14,684 bases of DNA, taken from assembly GCA_024654415.1 (NCBI GenBank), contig JANLHQ010000034.1:1-14684 (forward strand), in the 5' to 3' direction. Each line of letters starts with the position of its first letter. Positions within the stretch are counted from its first letter, which is position 1. Under the pieces are notes generated by a model, which worked only from the letters and a program-made list of their open reading frames with translations, searched no databases and was not told the DNA's origin. The stretch is from Candidatus Azambacteria bacterium. GTDB taxonomy: Bacteria > Patescibacteriota > Minisyncoccia > GWC2-36-17 > WO2-46-25. Made by a program: the position numbers and the translations under genes. Below, one piece after another: positions 6,565-13,165 of this stretch.

Positions 6565-7791
6565 TTATACCATAGTATGATGTGGTAAGACGACCTTTTG
6601 CGCTATTCTGATCTTCAAATCATTGAGCGCATTCATATACGAAATAAAAGCATCATACGGTGATTCATATGGGTTGAAGTACTTATGTACGTCGCCATCC
6701 GCAAACCACTTCGTGCACATATAATAGAAGTGGTCTGATGTTTGCATCCGTCGCCAATCTTCAATCAATTGAGTATCGCCACTTGCGCATACATCGCGCT
6801 CAAGCGCATACACTGCATCAAGCGCCGTATGTTGCATGGCATTCGAACGCCATGCGCTAAGATCGCGCTCCACGTCCGCCCATGAAATATGCCGATCCAC
6901 ATCAAACGTACCTTTCGTAGGATATGTGGTACAAACCTCTGAGGGAGTCTTAAAATTATTATCGGGGGACGCCTCGAGCACCTCCCGAGGAAGACTCCGT
7001 AAAAAATTAAAAATACCTGTGCTCTCCCACTGATGCTCTCCGAATGTTTCGTAATCCATGAAGAGATTGATTACCTCACCCCCTCCATTGTGCTCTGTAA
7101 TCCATGTGGCAAATTTCTTCGCATCAAGCGGCCACTCAGCCCATTCGCGAGATGAAAACCGAAACGCCACATCATCAGAAAGGCGATAATTCTTGAGGAG
7201 AACTTTAATGGTCTCTGTATTTTTTGCCGTATACACAAAATTAGGGCTCCGCCACCCAAGGACATTATCAACCCCTTCTGCAAGGATTCCCTCGAAGCCA
7301 AGTTGTTCTGCCCACCCTGCAATTTCATTATTATAAATAAGCTCTGTATTACGAAACACCCGTGGACGCACTCCGAAGAATTTTTGCACAATATCGCGGT
7401 GCATCAGAACCTGCTTTTTAAATTCCTCGAATGAATACAGCGCCGCAAGCGAGTGGTGATATGTTTCGGATAAAAACTCTACCTGTCCCGTTTTCGCGAG
7501 TTGGTAGAATGAGTTAAGCACCTCTGGCGCATAAAGCTCTGCTTGCTCAAGGAACACCCCTGAAAGCGAGAAGCTCACGCGAAACTCGGGGTGCGCACGG
7601 AGACTCTCAAGGAGGATGCGGTTTGCCGGTATGTAACACTTTTCGGCAACTTTTTGAAATATTTTTTTATTATTGAGCTTGCTTTCTGAATCATCATTAA
7701 AATACTCGTGATCGCTTCCAATATTAAAAATAGGGTATCGCTTTACCCGAAACGGCTGATGTACTTGAAAATAAAAACAAACGCTTGGCAT
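6565..7791 (-). CDS. GH57 family glycoside hydrolase (alpha-amylase/glucan-modifying)
   Basis: A 408-residue protein from ATG 7791; the frame is open to 7866 but the homology starts with CFYFQVHQPFR. GH57 motifs in order: FQVHQPFR (8-15, motif 1); GQVEFLSETYHHSLA (102-116, motif 2); VFRNTELIYNN (145-155, motif 3, with E150 at the nucleophile position); NLFMDYETFGEHQ (242-254, motif 4, with D246 at the acid/base position); and TSDHFYYM (351-358, motif 5). GH57 enzymes act on alpha-glucans as amylases, 4-alpha-glucanotransferases or branching enzymes. The compact length and the HQPFR/ETYHHS signature fit the alpha-amylase-like subgroup found next to GT4 and glycogen synthase genes in archaea and CPR. 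Whether it degrades or branches glycogen cannot be decided from sequence. No other branching enzyme is in the window. It starts 11 bases after the GT4 stop and has no clear ribosome binding site. Confidence 0.92.
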   Translation of the reverse strand: MPSVCFYFQVHQPFRVKRYPIFNIGSDHEYFNDDSESKLNNKKIFQKVAEKCYIPANRILLESLRAHPEFRVSFSLSGVFLEQAELYAPEVLNSFYQLAKTGQVEFLSETYHHSLAALYSFEEFKKQVLMHRDIVQKFFGVRPRVFRNTELIYNNEIAGWAEQLGFEGILAEGVDNVLGWRSPNFVYTAKNTETIKVLLKNYRLSDDVAFRFSSREWAEWPLDAKKFATWITEHNGGGEVINLFMDYETFGEHQWESTGIFNFLRSLPREVLEASPDNNFKTPSEVCTTYPTKGTFDVDRHISWADVERDLSAWRSNAMQHTALDAVYALERDVCASGDTQLIEDWRRMQTSDHFYYMCTKWFADGDVHKYFNPYESPYDAFISYMNALNDLKIRIAQKVVLPHHTMV

Positions 7792-7802
7792 ACTATAAAT
7801 AA

Positions 7803-9005
7803 TTATACACCCGAAGGCATAAGAGAACGATAGAGGCGAATACATTGCTCGGCGACTGCCCCCCACGTGAACACAGAAACCTCTTCATATCCATTATCAG
7901 AAAGGCATTGTCCGAGCTCTTTGTATCGCACCACCGCGAGTATCTTTGCGGCCATTTCATCCACATCCCAAAAATCAACCTTCAGACAATGACTCAACAC
8001 CTCTCCAACGCCTGTTTGCCGTGAAATAAGCACTGGCGCGCGGTTTTTAAGTGCTTCGAGCGCGGTAAGTCCGAACGGCTCTGAAATGGAAGGCATAACA
8101 AAAATGTCAGCTGACCGATACAATCGTGCCAATTCTTTTCCCCGTATGAATCCTGTAAATGAGAAGTGTTCTGCAATACCAAGACGTGCCGCCTGCTCGA
8201 TGACTGCATGATACATATCACCATCTCCCGCCATCACAAATACGATATTTTTTTCCTGCTCGAGAACTTTCCGCGCTGCTGCCACAAAATAATCGGGTCC
8301 CTTTTGGAGTGTCATCCTGCCAACAAACAACACAATTGATTTTCCGGGAAAAGAAAATGGCCTCACATTACCCCCGCACGCAATTGCATCATCGACCGCA
8401 TTATGAACCACTTCTACCTTCTCTGGGGAAATCCCATACTTTGCGACAATCATATCTTTAGTAAACCGAGAAACCGCCACCACCTTATCTGCTTGTTCCA
8501 TCCCCCATTTCTCTATCTCATACACACCCTGATTAACTCCCTGTCCTCCGGTGCGGTCGAATTCGGTTGCATGCACATGAGCAATCAACGACTTACCCGA
8601 TATCTGTTTTGCGGCAACTCCCGCGGGAAATGAAAGCCAGTCGTGCGCATGAATGACATCAAACCGCTCATGTTCCGCGATGCGTCGCGCCTCTACCCCA
8701 TACCGCATCACTTCTTCGAGGAGCGTATCACCAAAATGATGTAATTCACCACTCGCAATAAGTATTTTGTATCGCTCTGCCGTGAGATACGGCACCAGTG
8801 GAGAGCGAATACCCACAACCTTTACCGCGTCGCTTGCGAACATAACTCGGAAGGCATCCGAAGAAACATCGTCACACCGCTGAGGAAGTACAAAGATGAC
8901 CTCTGCGTGTTTTTCACAAAGCGCCTTTGCAAGGTTGTAGCAGGCGACTCCAAGCCCCCCACTATTATGCGGGGGGAGTTCCCACCCGAACATAAGTACG
9001 CGCAT
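7803..9005 (-). CDS. GT4 family glycosyltransferase (glycogen/starch synthase-like)
   Basis: A 400-residue GT-B enzyme. From ATG 9005: MRVLMFGWELPPHNSGGLGVA, with the N-terminal glycine-rich acceptor loop GGLG (16-19); DVIHAHDWLSFPAGV (116-130); HVHATEFDR (143-151); VSRFTKDMIVAKYG (178-191) and VVHNAVD (199-205); the donor-domain start FVGRMTLQKGPDYF (227-240); and MPSISEPFGLTALEAL (304-319), where E309 and E317 are the E-x7-E pair. A GTG start at 9017 in the same frame would add four residues; 9005 is preferred because MRVLMFGWE is the usual N-terminus. Members beside GH57 genes are often annotated as glycogen synthases or glucosyltransferases, so a role in alpha-glucan synthesis alongside the GT3 enzyme is likely but unproven; lipid or protein glycosylation is possible. 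Bases 9006-9122 upstream hold no gene and only weak promoter-like sequence. Confidence 0.88.
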   Translation of the reverse strand: MRVLMFGWELPPHNSGGLGVACYNLAKALCEKHAEVIFVLPQRCDDVSSDAFRVMFASDAVKVVGIRSPLVPYLTAERYKILIASGELHHFGDTLLEEVMRYGVEARRIAEHERFDVIHAHDWLSFPAGVAAKQISGKSLIAHVHATEFDRTGGQGVNQGVYEIEKWGMEQADKVVAVSRFTKDMIVAKYGISPEKVEVVHNAVDDAIACGGNVRPFSFPGKSIVLFVGRMTLQKGPDYFVAAARKVLEQEKNIVFVMAGDGDMYHAVIEQAARLGIAEHFSFTGFIRGKELARLYRSADIFVMPSISEPFGLTALEALKNRAPVLISRQTGVGEVLSHCLKVDFWDVDEMAAKILAVVRYKELGQCLSDNGYEEVSVFTWGAVAEQCIRLYRSLMPSGV

Positions 9006-9122
9006 GATTATCGCCACAACTCCAGCAACGACATCGCTGCAACAACTGGGGCTGTGTTATTACTACTGCATACATAGGGTTGGCATCCTCTCTTTTCGGC
9101 ATGCGTCGCCTCCATCCGCTTC

Positions 9123-9410
9123 TTATTTTTTCACTGCACCCCTTACTTTCTTTTCAAGAAGAGCGAGATCTTTTTTTGTAGTGGCCTGTAATGTCTTAAT
9201 TCCAGCAAGCAGTGATTGTCGTACTTGTATCTCTATCTTCTTTTCTATCTTTTTTGACTGCGCAAGCGCCTCACCAACTAATTTCTTGTATTCTTTTTTA
9301 TTCAGCCGATTTTTCCTTGCTATTTCTGTTACTGCTTTCTCAATTTCTTTTTTTGTTATCGCATACGCACCAAGGCTAACCCGCAACCCTTTTTTAACAA
9401 TGGTATTCAT
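9123..9410 (-). CDS. Small helical phasin-like protein
   Basis: A 95-residue lysine-rich protein predicted to be entirely alpha-helical. It has GLRVSLGAYAITKKEIEKAV (8-27), then KNRLNKKEYKKLVGEAL (33-49) and a coiled-coil tail LLEKKVRGAVKK. The pattern of a short Gly/Ala hydrophobic helix, a K-E-rich helix and a 'kg.ls.kE..kLv.e.l' segment resembles the small phasin-like family (polyhydroxyalkanoate granule-associated proteins). No PHA synthase is in the window, so a storage-granule role is only an analogy; a surface protein of glycogen granules would be speculative. An AT-rich stretch with TATATA lies six bases before the ATG, suggesting its own near-leaderless promoter. It lies 66 bases from the MFP gene. 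Confidence 0.6.
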   Translation of the reverse strand: MNTIVKKGLRVSLGAYAITKKEIEKAVTEIARKNRLNKKEYKKLVGEALAQSKKIEKKIEIQVRQSLLAGIKTLQATTKKDLALLEKKVRGAVKK

Positions 9411-9476
9411 GTTTTTATATATAATATCCTATGTACCTTCTCCTATAATACCACACTCACTGGGCCTTATGCTATG

Positions 9477-11057
9477 TTATGGCCTTACGAGAACATCTCC
9501 CTCTGAGACACCACTGATGATTTCTACGGCACCATTCCACTCCATACCAGTAAAGACCACTGTTTTTTTCTCTTTCCCAGCTTCTCGCACATACACATAC
9601 GGTATGTCGTTTTCTTCTTCTATGAACCCCCTCGGCACAAAGAGTGCGCCATTTTTAAGTGCTGTATGAATCCTCACCACAACCCGAGTACCTAGGGTTG
9701 GTGCGGATTCCTCGTTTTCAAAATGTACTGTAATAATGTTATCCCGAACATCTACCACGCGACCACTGTTTTTCCCTTCATGCCTCATAATGTCAGCCGC
9801 ATCACCCACTGCTATTTTTTTTCCATCAGCCTCAGTTACAACCACATCAACTTGCAGATCAGAAAGTGGCGCAAGCACCACCACCGGCTCGTCGCGAACT
9901 ACTACGCCTCCGCGACGCACGTACATGCGCCGCACCACACTATCAAAGGGAGCGCGAAGCATGCTGTCTGTTATTTGCCGTTGTATCGCCTCAAGATCTG
10001 ATTCATATTCTTTAATCTGTGCTTGCCCAAGCGCTATCGCAGCATTCGTGGTAAAAGCCTTTTTTATCGCAAGCTCATGCTCAAGAGTACGGATAGTATT
10101 CTCGATTTCCACGACCTTATTTTCAGAGGCACGCACCGCCGTAGCTCCATTACTTTTTTGTGAAGCAATAGCTTGCTCAAGCGTTAAAATAGCTGTTTGC
10201 GTGGTGTTTATCACTGATCGCTGTACTGCAACAGTGGTCCGATATCCGGCGATATCGGGAGCACCAAATATCATTGTTGCACTACTCAAAACCTCAGATG
10301 TTTTTTGCAGTGCGGCACGAATAACCTCGAGATTTGTCTTAAGATTAGAAAGCGTATTGTCGATATCATCCCGTGGAAGACCTTTTTTTAAACTAGCGCT
10401 CGCAAACTTAATATTTTCAAGCGCTGTTCGTTCAAGCATTATTTGCCACTCCGCTTCTGATTTCTTTTGTGAATCCTCAATAATAAAAATATCTTTAAAT
10501 TTATTTTGCTCGTTATAAATTCCAAGAAGAGCTCGTGCTGCGTTTTCTGCATTCAATAATACAGTGTCTCCATAATCAACTGCGAGCGCATATTTCCCCG
10601 CAAGCATACTCTCCCCCTGTAGTTTCGCGTCTTCGAGTTCTTTTCGCACATTTTCGAGCATGGCCGCCGTTGTACTTATCTTTACTTCGGCAAGCACAAT
10701 TTCTTTTTTTTCTGCTCCAGAAAGTAGTTGGGAAAGCTTAAGCTTTTCTACCACTATCTTTGCTTCATATTGCGCCCGCTCAACATCCTTTTCCGTGACA
10801 TCAAGACGTATAAGGCTGTCATCCTTTTTCACTGTATCCCCCTCTTTTATATATATCTCCGCGACCCGCCCGCCACCTGTAAACCCAATATTAACCTCAC
10901 CAGCCGCAGATACCACTCCGTCTCCAGTCACTTCCTCTTGAATATTTTGTCGTACAAGCGTTATTGTTTCTTTTACTGGGAAAACAACAAAATAAAGAAT
11001 CGACGCAATGAGTGCGACACAAAGAAGCAAAAGGGAAATTTTATAATAGCGCGTCAT
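9477..11057 (-). CDS. HlyD/AcrA-type membrane fusion (efflux adaptor) protein
   Basis: A 526-residue protein: an N-terminal membrane anchor (residues 6-27), a first lipoyl half-motif GFTGGGRVAEIYIKEGDTV (58-76), a very long alpha-helical coiled-coil region (about 89-363, ~270 residues), the second lipoyl half RAPFDSVVRRMYVRRGGVV (368-386), a beta-barrel part and a C-terminal domain ending in GVSEGDVLVRP. These adaptors link an inner-membrane ABC or RND pump to the envelope. The coiled coil is longer than in most HlyD/MacA proteins, which is interesting for CPR cells, many of which lack a classical outer membrane. No transporter ATPase or permease is adjacent in the window. The start is supported by AGGA seven bases before ATG 11057. 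The gene follows a terminator at 11075-11102, so it is a separate unit from the genes upstream. No matching pump was found. Confidence 0.87.
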   Translation of the reverse strand: MTRYYKISLLLLCVALIASILYFVVFPVKETITLVRQNIQEEVTGDGVVSAAGEVNIGFTGGGRVAEIYIKEGDTVKKDDSLIRLDVTEKDVERAQYEAKIVVEKLKLSQLLSGAEKKEIVLAEVKISTTAAMLENVRKELEDAKLQGESMLAGKYALAVDYGDTVLLNAENAARALLGIYNEQNKFKDIFIIEDSQKKSEAEWQIMLERTALENIKFASASLKKGLPRDDIDNTLSNLKTNLEVIRAALQKTSEVLSSATMIFGAPDIAGYRTTVAVQRSVINTTQTAILTLEQAIASQKSNGATAVRASENKVVEIENTIRTLEHELAIKKAFTTNAAIALGQAQIKEYESDLEAIQRQITDSMLRAPFDSVVRRMYVRRGGVVVRDEPVVVLAPLSDLQVDVVVTEADGKKIAVGDAADIMRHEGKNSGRVVDVRDNIITVHFENEESAPTLGTRVVVRIHTALKNGALFVPRGFIEEENDIPYVYVREAGKEKKTVVFTGMEWNGAVEIISGVSEGDVLVRP

Positions 11058-11074
11058 AAAGGTATCCTAATAAC

Positions 11075-11102
11075 AAAAATGCCTTTTAGAACGTGGCATT
11101 TT
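11075..11102 (-). terminator. Intrinsic terminator of the response-regulator/cupredoxin operon
   Basis: On the minus strand AAAATGCC (11102-11095) pairs with GGCATTTT (11083-11076) around an 11-base loop, followed by a T run (TTTTTGTTATT). It lies 15 bases past the stop of the small membrane protein (11117) and before the MFP start (11057). It fits a rho-independent terminator, although the stem's outer pairs are A-T. Confidence 0.7.
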
Positions 11103-11116
11103 ATCTGCATCTCGTA

Positions 11117-11323
11117 TTACAGAGTAGAGATATCAGCATCGATCTCCAAAAACCCAGCATCAAGATCACCTATACCGATTACCTCAATCTCTGTTTTTAT
11201 ATTTTCACTGTTTGTATTTGTCACAAAAATTGTAGGGCCCCCTATTGGTATCTGTGCTTGATACCATACAATGATGCCTATAAAAATGAGTGTAATGACA
11301 ATGATAAGAATAATACGCTTCAT
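11117..11323 (-). CDS. Small single-pass membrane protein of unknown function
   Basis: A 68-residue protein: a two-residue basic cap, a hydrophobic helix (about 4-20, IILIIVITLIFIGIIVWY) and a short extracytoplasmic tail that is threonine/asparagine- and acid-rich (TNTNSENIKTEIEVIGIGDLDAG). It is not recognised as a known domain. The tail repeats I-E-V-I-G-I-G-D-L-D, which suggests a small beta structure. It begins nine bases after the coiled-coil gene and ends just before a terminator, so it is the last gene of the response-regulator operon. The membrane anchor suggests a role in the same envelope process as its neighbours. Confidence 0.6.
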   Translation of the reverse strand: MKRIILIIVITLIFIGIIVWYQAQIPIGGPTIFVTNTNSENIKTEIEVIGIGDLDAGFLEIDADISTL

Positions 11324-11332
11324 GGTAGTAGA

Positions 11333-12046
11333 TTATTGTATATTTTGTGTTGCTTGTGTTGTTGTCGCTTGATTAGGTTCTTTCTTTGTCACCTGTGCAA
11401 GCGCTACCGCCGCAACATGAACCATCTCTCTAGCGCGTAGCACTGTATCACGTACTATAACGAGGTCGCGATGTAGTTCTTTTCTTGTTTTCCCTGTTTC
11501 CTCACGTAGCGTCTCCTCTGTACTCACCGCAATACTGTATGTTTTCCCCGCTTGTGATACCACTGCGGTACGGCTTGCGACAATAGCGCTCTTTGCCTCG
11601 GCGACCATGCTCTTTACTGTAGAAATATCGCTCCCACGCTGTTCCTCCTGCGTTATGCGTTCTTCTATTTTCCCCACAATAATTTCTAGGCGATCTAATA
11701 TGGTAGAAAAGTGGCTCGTCCAGCGCTCATTGAGCGCGTCAATCTGCGCGTCGATTCTTTCCACTGTTTTCTTTTTTCGCTCATCGTGAATATTTTGAAG
11801 GCGCTGTCGCAGATCTGCTCTTTTTTTATCGATACTCGCTTTTGCCTCCTCTCGTTTAGCGCTCACCATCGATTTGAATTCAGCTTGTCTCTGCTCTATC
11901 TGCTTGCGCGCGCTTGCTGCCTCTCGGGCCTCGTTTCTCATGGTATCACGTTGCTCCCGTATAGGAGTCTGGGTCTGTGCAAACACCGGTAGTGCAATCA
12001 CGCACAGCGCGATAATGACAATTACTCGTTTTATACACACACGCAT
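11333..12046 (-). CDS. Secreted coiled-coil protein of unknown function
   Basis: A 237-residue protein with a signal peptide (basic MRVCIKR, hydrophobic VIVIIALCVIALP, cleavage after VFA at residue 23) and then an almost wholly helical, highly charged body. The segment from about 27 to 150 is rich in R, K, E and Q (EAREAASARKQIEQRQAEFKS; KREEAKASIDKKRADLRQRLQ) and should form a long coiled coil. A second helical block (about 150-215) is alanine-rich, and the tail is low-complexity TTTQATQ. It is probably periplasmic or surface exposed; no enzymatic motif is seen. It lies 18 bases after the cupredoxin gene and 9 before the small membrane protein. Similar secreted coiled-coil genes are common in Parcubacteria-like genomes next to cupredoxins, which I recall but cannot verify here. 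Confidence 0.75.
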   Translation of the reverse strand: MRVCIKRVIVIIALCVIALPVFAQTQTPIREQRDTMRNEAREAASARKQIEQRQAEFKSMVSAKREEAKASIDKKRADLRQRLQNIHDERKKKTVERIDAQIDALNERWTSHFSTILDRLEIIVGKIEERITQEEQRGSDISTVKSMVAEAKSAIVASRTAVVSQAGKTYSIAVSTEETLREETGKTRKELHRDLVIVRDTVLRAREMVHVAAVALAQVTKKEPNQATTTQATQNIQ

Positions 12047-12064
12047 AGTTTAAACGCTTTACAA

Positions 12065-12520
12065 TTACTCAACGATTATCACCCCCATCTGTCCTGCTTC
12101 TTTGTGCCCTGGTTTATCACAATAAAAGCGGAGCGCACCCTCCTGCTCTGGCGTAAATTCAATCTTTGTAGTGACACCATCCGGTGTTTTTTTATTTATC
12201 TTTAGCTCATCAATCACGAACGTATGATCACCTTGTGCGCGGACATTTATTGTCACTTTCTCGCCTCGCTTCACAGTAAACACATCAGGATTAAAGAAGA
12301 AGCTTTGCGAATCAATTGTAACAATTTGGTGGTACTTTCCTTCGGTATTTCCTTGCGCTCCGGCATTTGCTTGCCCACTTGTTATCGGCACAAGTTCCTG
12401 TGTTGTCGTGCTTGGCGCACCGTCTGCAGGAGTTTTTTTACCGAGTTCTTGGTAGAGAAAAAATCCACCAATCGCTACTGCAACAATAATAAGCATGATG
12501 AGAATGATATTCCGCGACAT
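12065..12520 (-). CDS. Membrane-anchored cupredoxin (type 1 copper protein)
   Basis: A 151-residue protein: a hydrophobic anchor (5-23), a flexible Thr/Ala/Gly-rich linker (about 28-62) and a cupredoxin domain (63-151). All four type 1 copper ligands can be placed: H99 in GDHTFVID, then C134, H139 and M145 in FYCDKPGHKEAGQMG (Cys-x4-His-x5-Met). This resembles plastocyanin-like and quinol-oxidase-subunit-type cupredoxins used for electron transfer at the outer face of the membrane, or for copper binding. No respiratory oxidase is nearby, so its partner is unknown; many CPR bacteria lack respiratory chains, which makes its role open. ATG 12520 lies three bases after the response-regulator stop, so translation is probably coupled. 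Confidence 0.9.
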   Translation of the reverse strand: MSRNIILIMLIIVAVAIGGFFLYQELGKKTPADGAPSTTTQELVPITSGQANAGAQGNTEGKYHQIVTIDSQSFFFNPDVFTVKRGEKVTINVRAQGDHTFVIDELKINKKTPDGVTTKIEFTPEQEGALRFYCDKPGHKEAGQMGVIIVE

Positions 12521-12523
12521 ACT

Positions 12524-12898
12524 TTAAAGATATCCAGAGATCATCTCAATCGCATCATCAAGATTTAACCCTGTTTTAATAAAATAATTTTTCACTCCGA
12601 GTCGCTCTGCTTTCTGGACGCCCCCCTCTTCACGGATATTCGACACGATCACCACCGGAATATCATGCCACCCTTCTGTTCTTCGCATTTCTTCCAACAC
12701 TTCAAACCCAGATACATACGGAAGCAATAGATCAAGGATTACCGCACCAGGACGCTCCATGGTGTTCTGCTTTAATAATTGCATCATTTCTTTACCATCT
12801 CCAACCACGCGCGCCACCACGCCTTTCGTTTCAAACTTCATTTGATACGCTTTCTGAAGCGACGGATCATCCTCTATGAGTAGTACATATTTTGCCAT
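12524..12898 (-). CDS. Single-domain response regulator (CheY-like receiver)
   Basis: A 124-residue receiver domain with no output domain. D10 and D11 (LIEDDPSLQ) form the Mg site, D56 (VILDLLLP) is the phosphoacceptor, S86 (VIVSN) the switch Ser/Thr and K108 (YFIKT) the conserved lysine. The end of the protein (DDAIEMISGYL) is the last receiver helix, so any DNA-binding domain is absent. It presumably signals by protein contact. No histidine kinase is nearby. It is the first gene of the operon: the promoter TTCACA/17/TATAAT ends seven bases before ATG 12898, so the mRNA is likely leaderless. Three bases separate its stop from the cupredoxin start. Confidence 0.93.
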   Translation of the reverse strand: MAKYVLLIEDDPSLQKAYQMKFETKGVVARVVGDGKEMMQLLKQNTMERPGAVILDLLLPYVSGFEVLEEMRRTEGWHDIPVVIVSNIREEGGVQKAERLGVKNYFIKTGLNLDDAIEMISGYL

Positions 12899-12904
12899 TT
12901 CTCT

Positions 12905-12933
12905 ATTATACCTCTCTCCGTCCTCTCTGTGAA
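12905..12933 (-). promoter_or_regulatory. Near-consensus leaderless promoter of the response-regulator operon
   Basis: On the minus strand TTCACA (12933-12928; one base off TTGACA), a 17-base spacer and TATAAT (12910-12905). ATG 12898 begins six bases after the hexamer, at the expected transcription start, so no leader or Shine-Dalgarno site is possible. Confidence 0.72.
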
Positions 12934-12941
12934 CCCCGTGT

Positions 12942-13065
12942 ACAGTCAGAAAGTCGAAAGTTCATAAAGTGAAAAGTCATTGAGTCGCCTTGCGACATTT
13001 CTAGCCCTTCTGACTTTATAGACTTTTGACTTAATAGCTGTGAGCTTCTGACGGGGTCAACCCCG
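12942..13065. repeat. Non-coding stretch with degenerate GTC octamer repeats and hairpins
   Basis: Between the RR promoter and the RT terminator. From about 12945 the plus strand repeats an approximate 8-base unit (AGTCAGAA, AGTCGAAA, GTTCATAA, AGTGAAAA, GTCATTG AGTC). At about 13009-13033 the same kind of unit occurs in inverted orientation (TGACTTTATAGACTTTTGAC), so the two arms could fold onto each other. Between them is GTCGC ctt GCGAC, and at 13052-13065 CGGGG tcaa CCCCG. An open minus-strand frame here (12906-13094) is a read-through of these repeats and not a gene. Confidence 0.5.
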
Positions 13066-13118
13066 CCCTCCATATGCAAGCTGGGAAGAGGCATTATGGC
13101 AAATGCAGTACAATAAAC

Positions 13119-13146
13119 AAAAAAACAGAAGCTTTTGCTTCTGTTT
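13119..13146 (-). terminator. Intrinsic terminator of the reverse transcriptase gene
   Basis: A perfect 10-bp stem AAACAGAAGC/GCTTCTGTTT (13123-13132 with 13137-13146) with a 4-base loop, followed on the minus strand by a T run (TTTTTTTGTTT, to about 13115). It lies 20 bases beyond the RT stop codon. Confidence 0.88.
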
Positions 13147-13165
13147 AAAGAACTGCGCCATTCTC

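Noticed and set aside
9004..10518. Long plus-strand open frames of 221 and 260 codons (9004-9669 and 9736-10518)
   Set aside because: They are serine/threonine-rich shadows opposite the phasin-like and membrane-fusion genes, which have clear domains.
12906..13094. 62-codon minus-strand frame between the response regulator and RT
   Set aside because: It covers the promoter and octamer repeats, has no ribosome site and no recognisable protein pattern.
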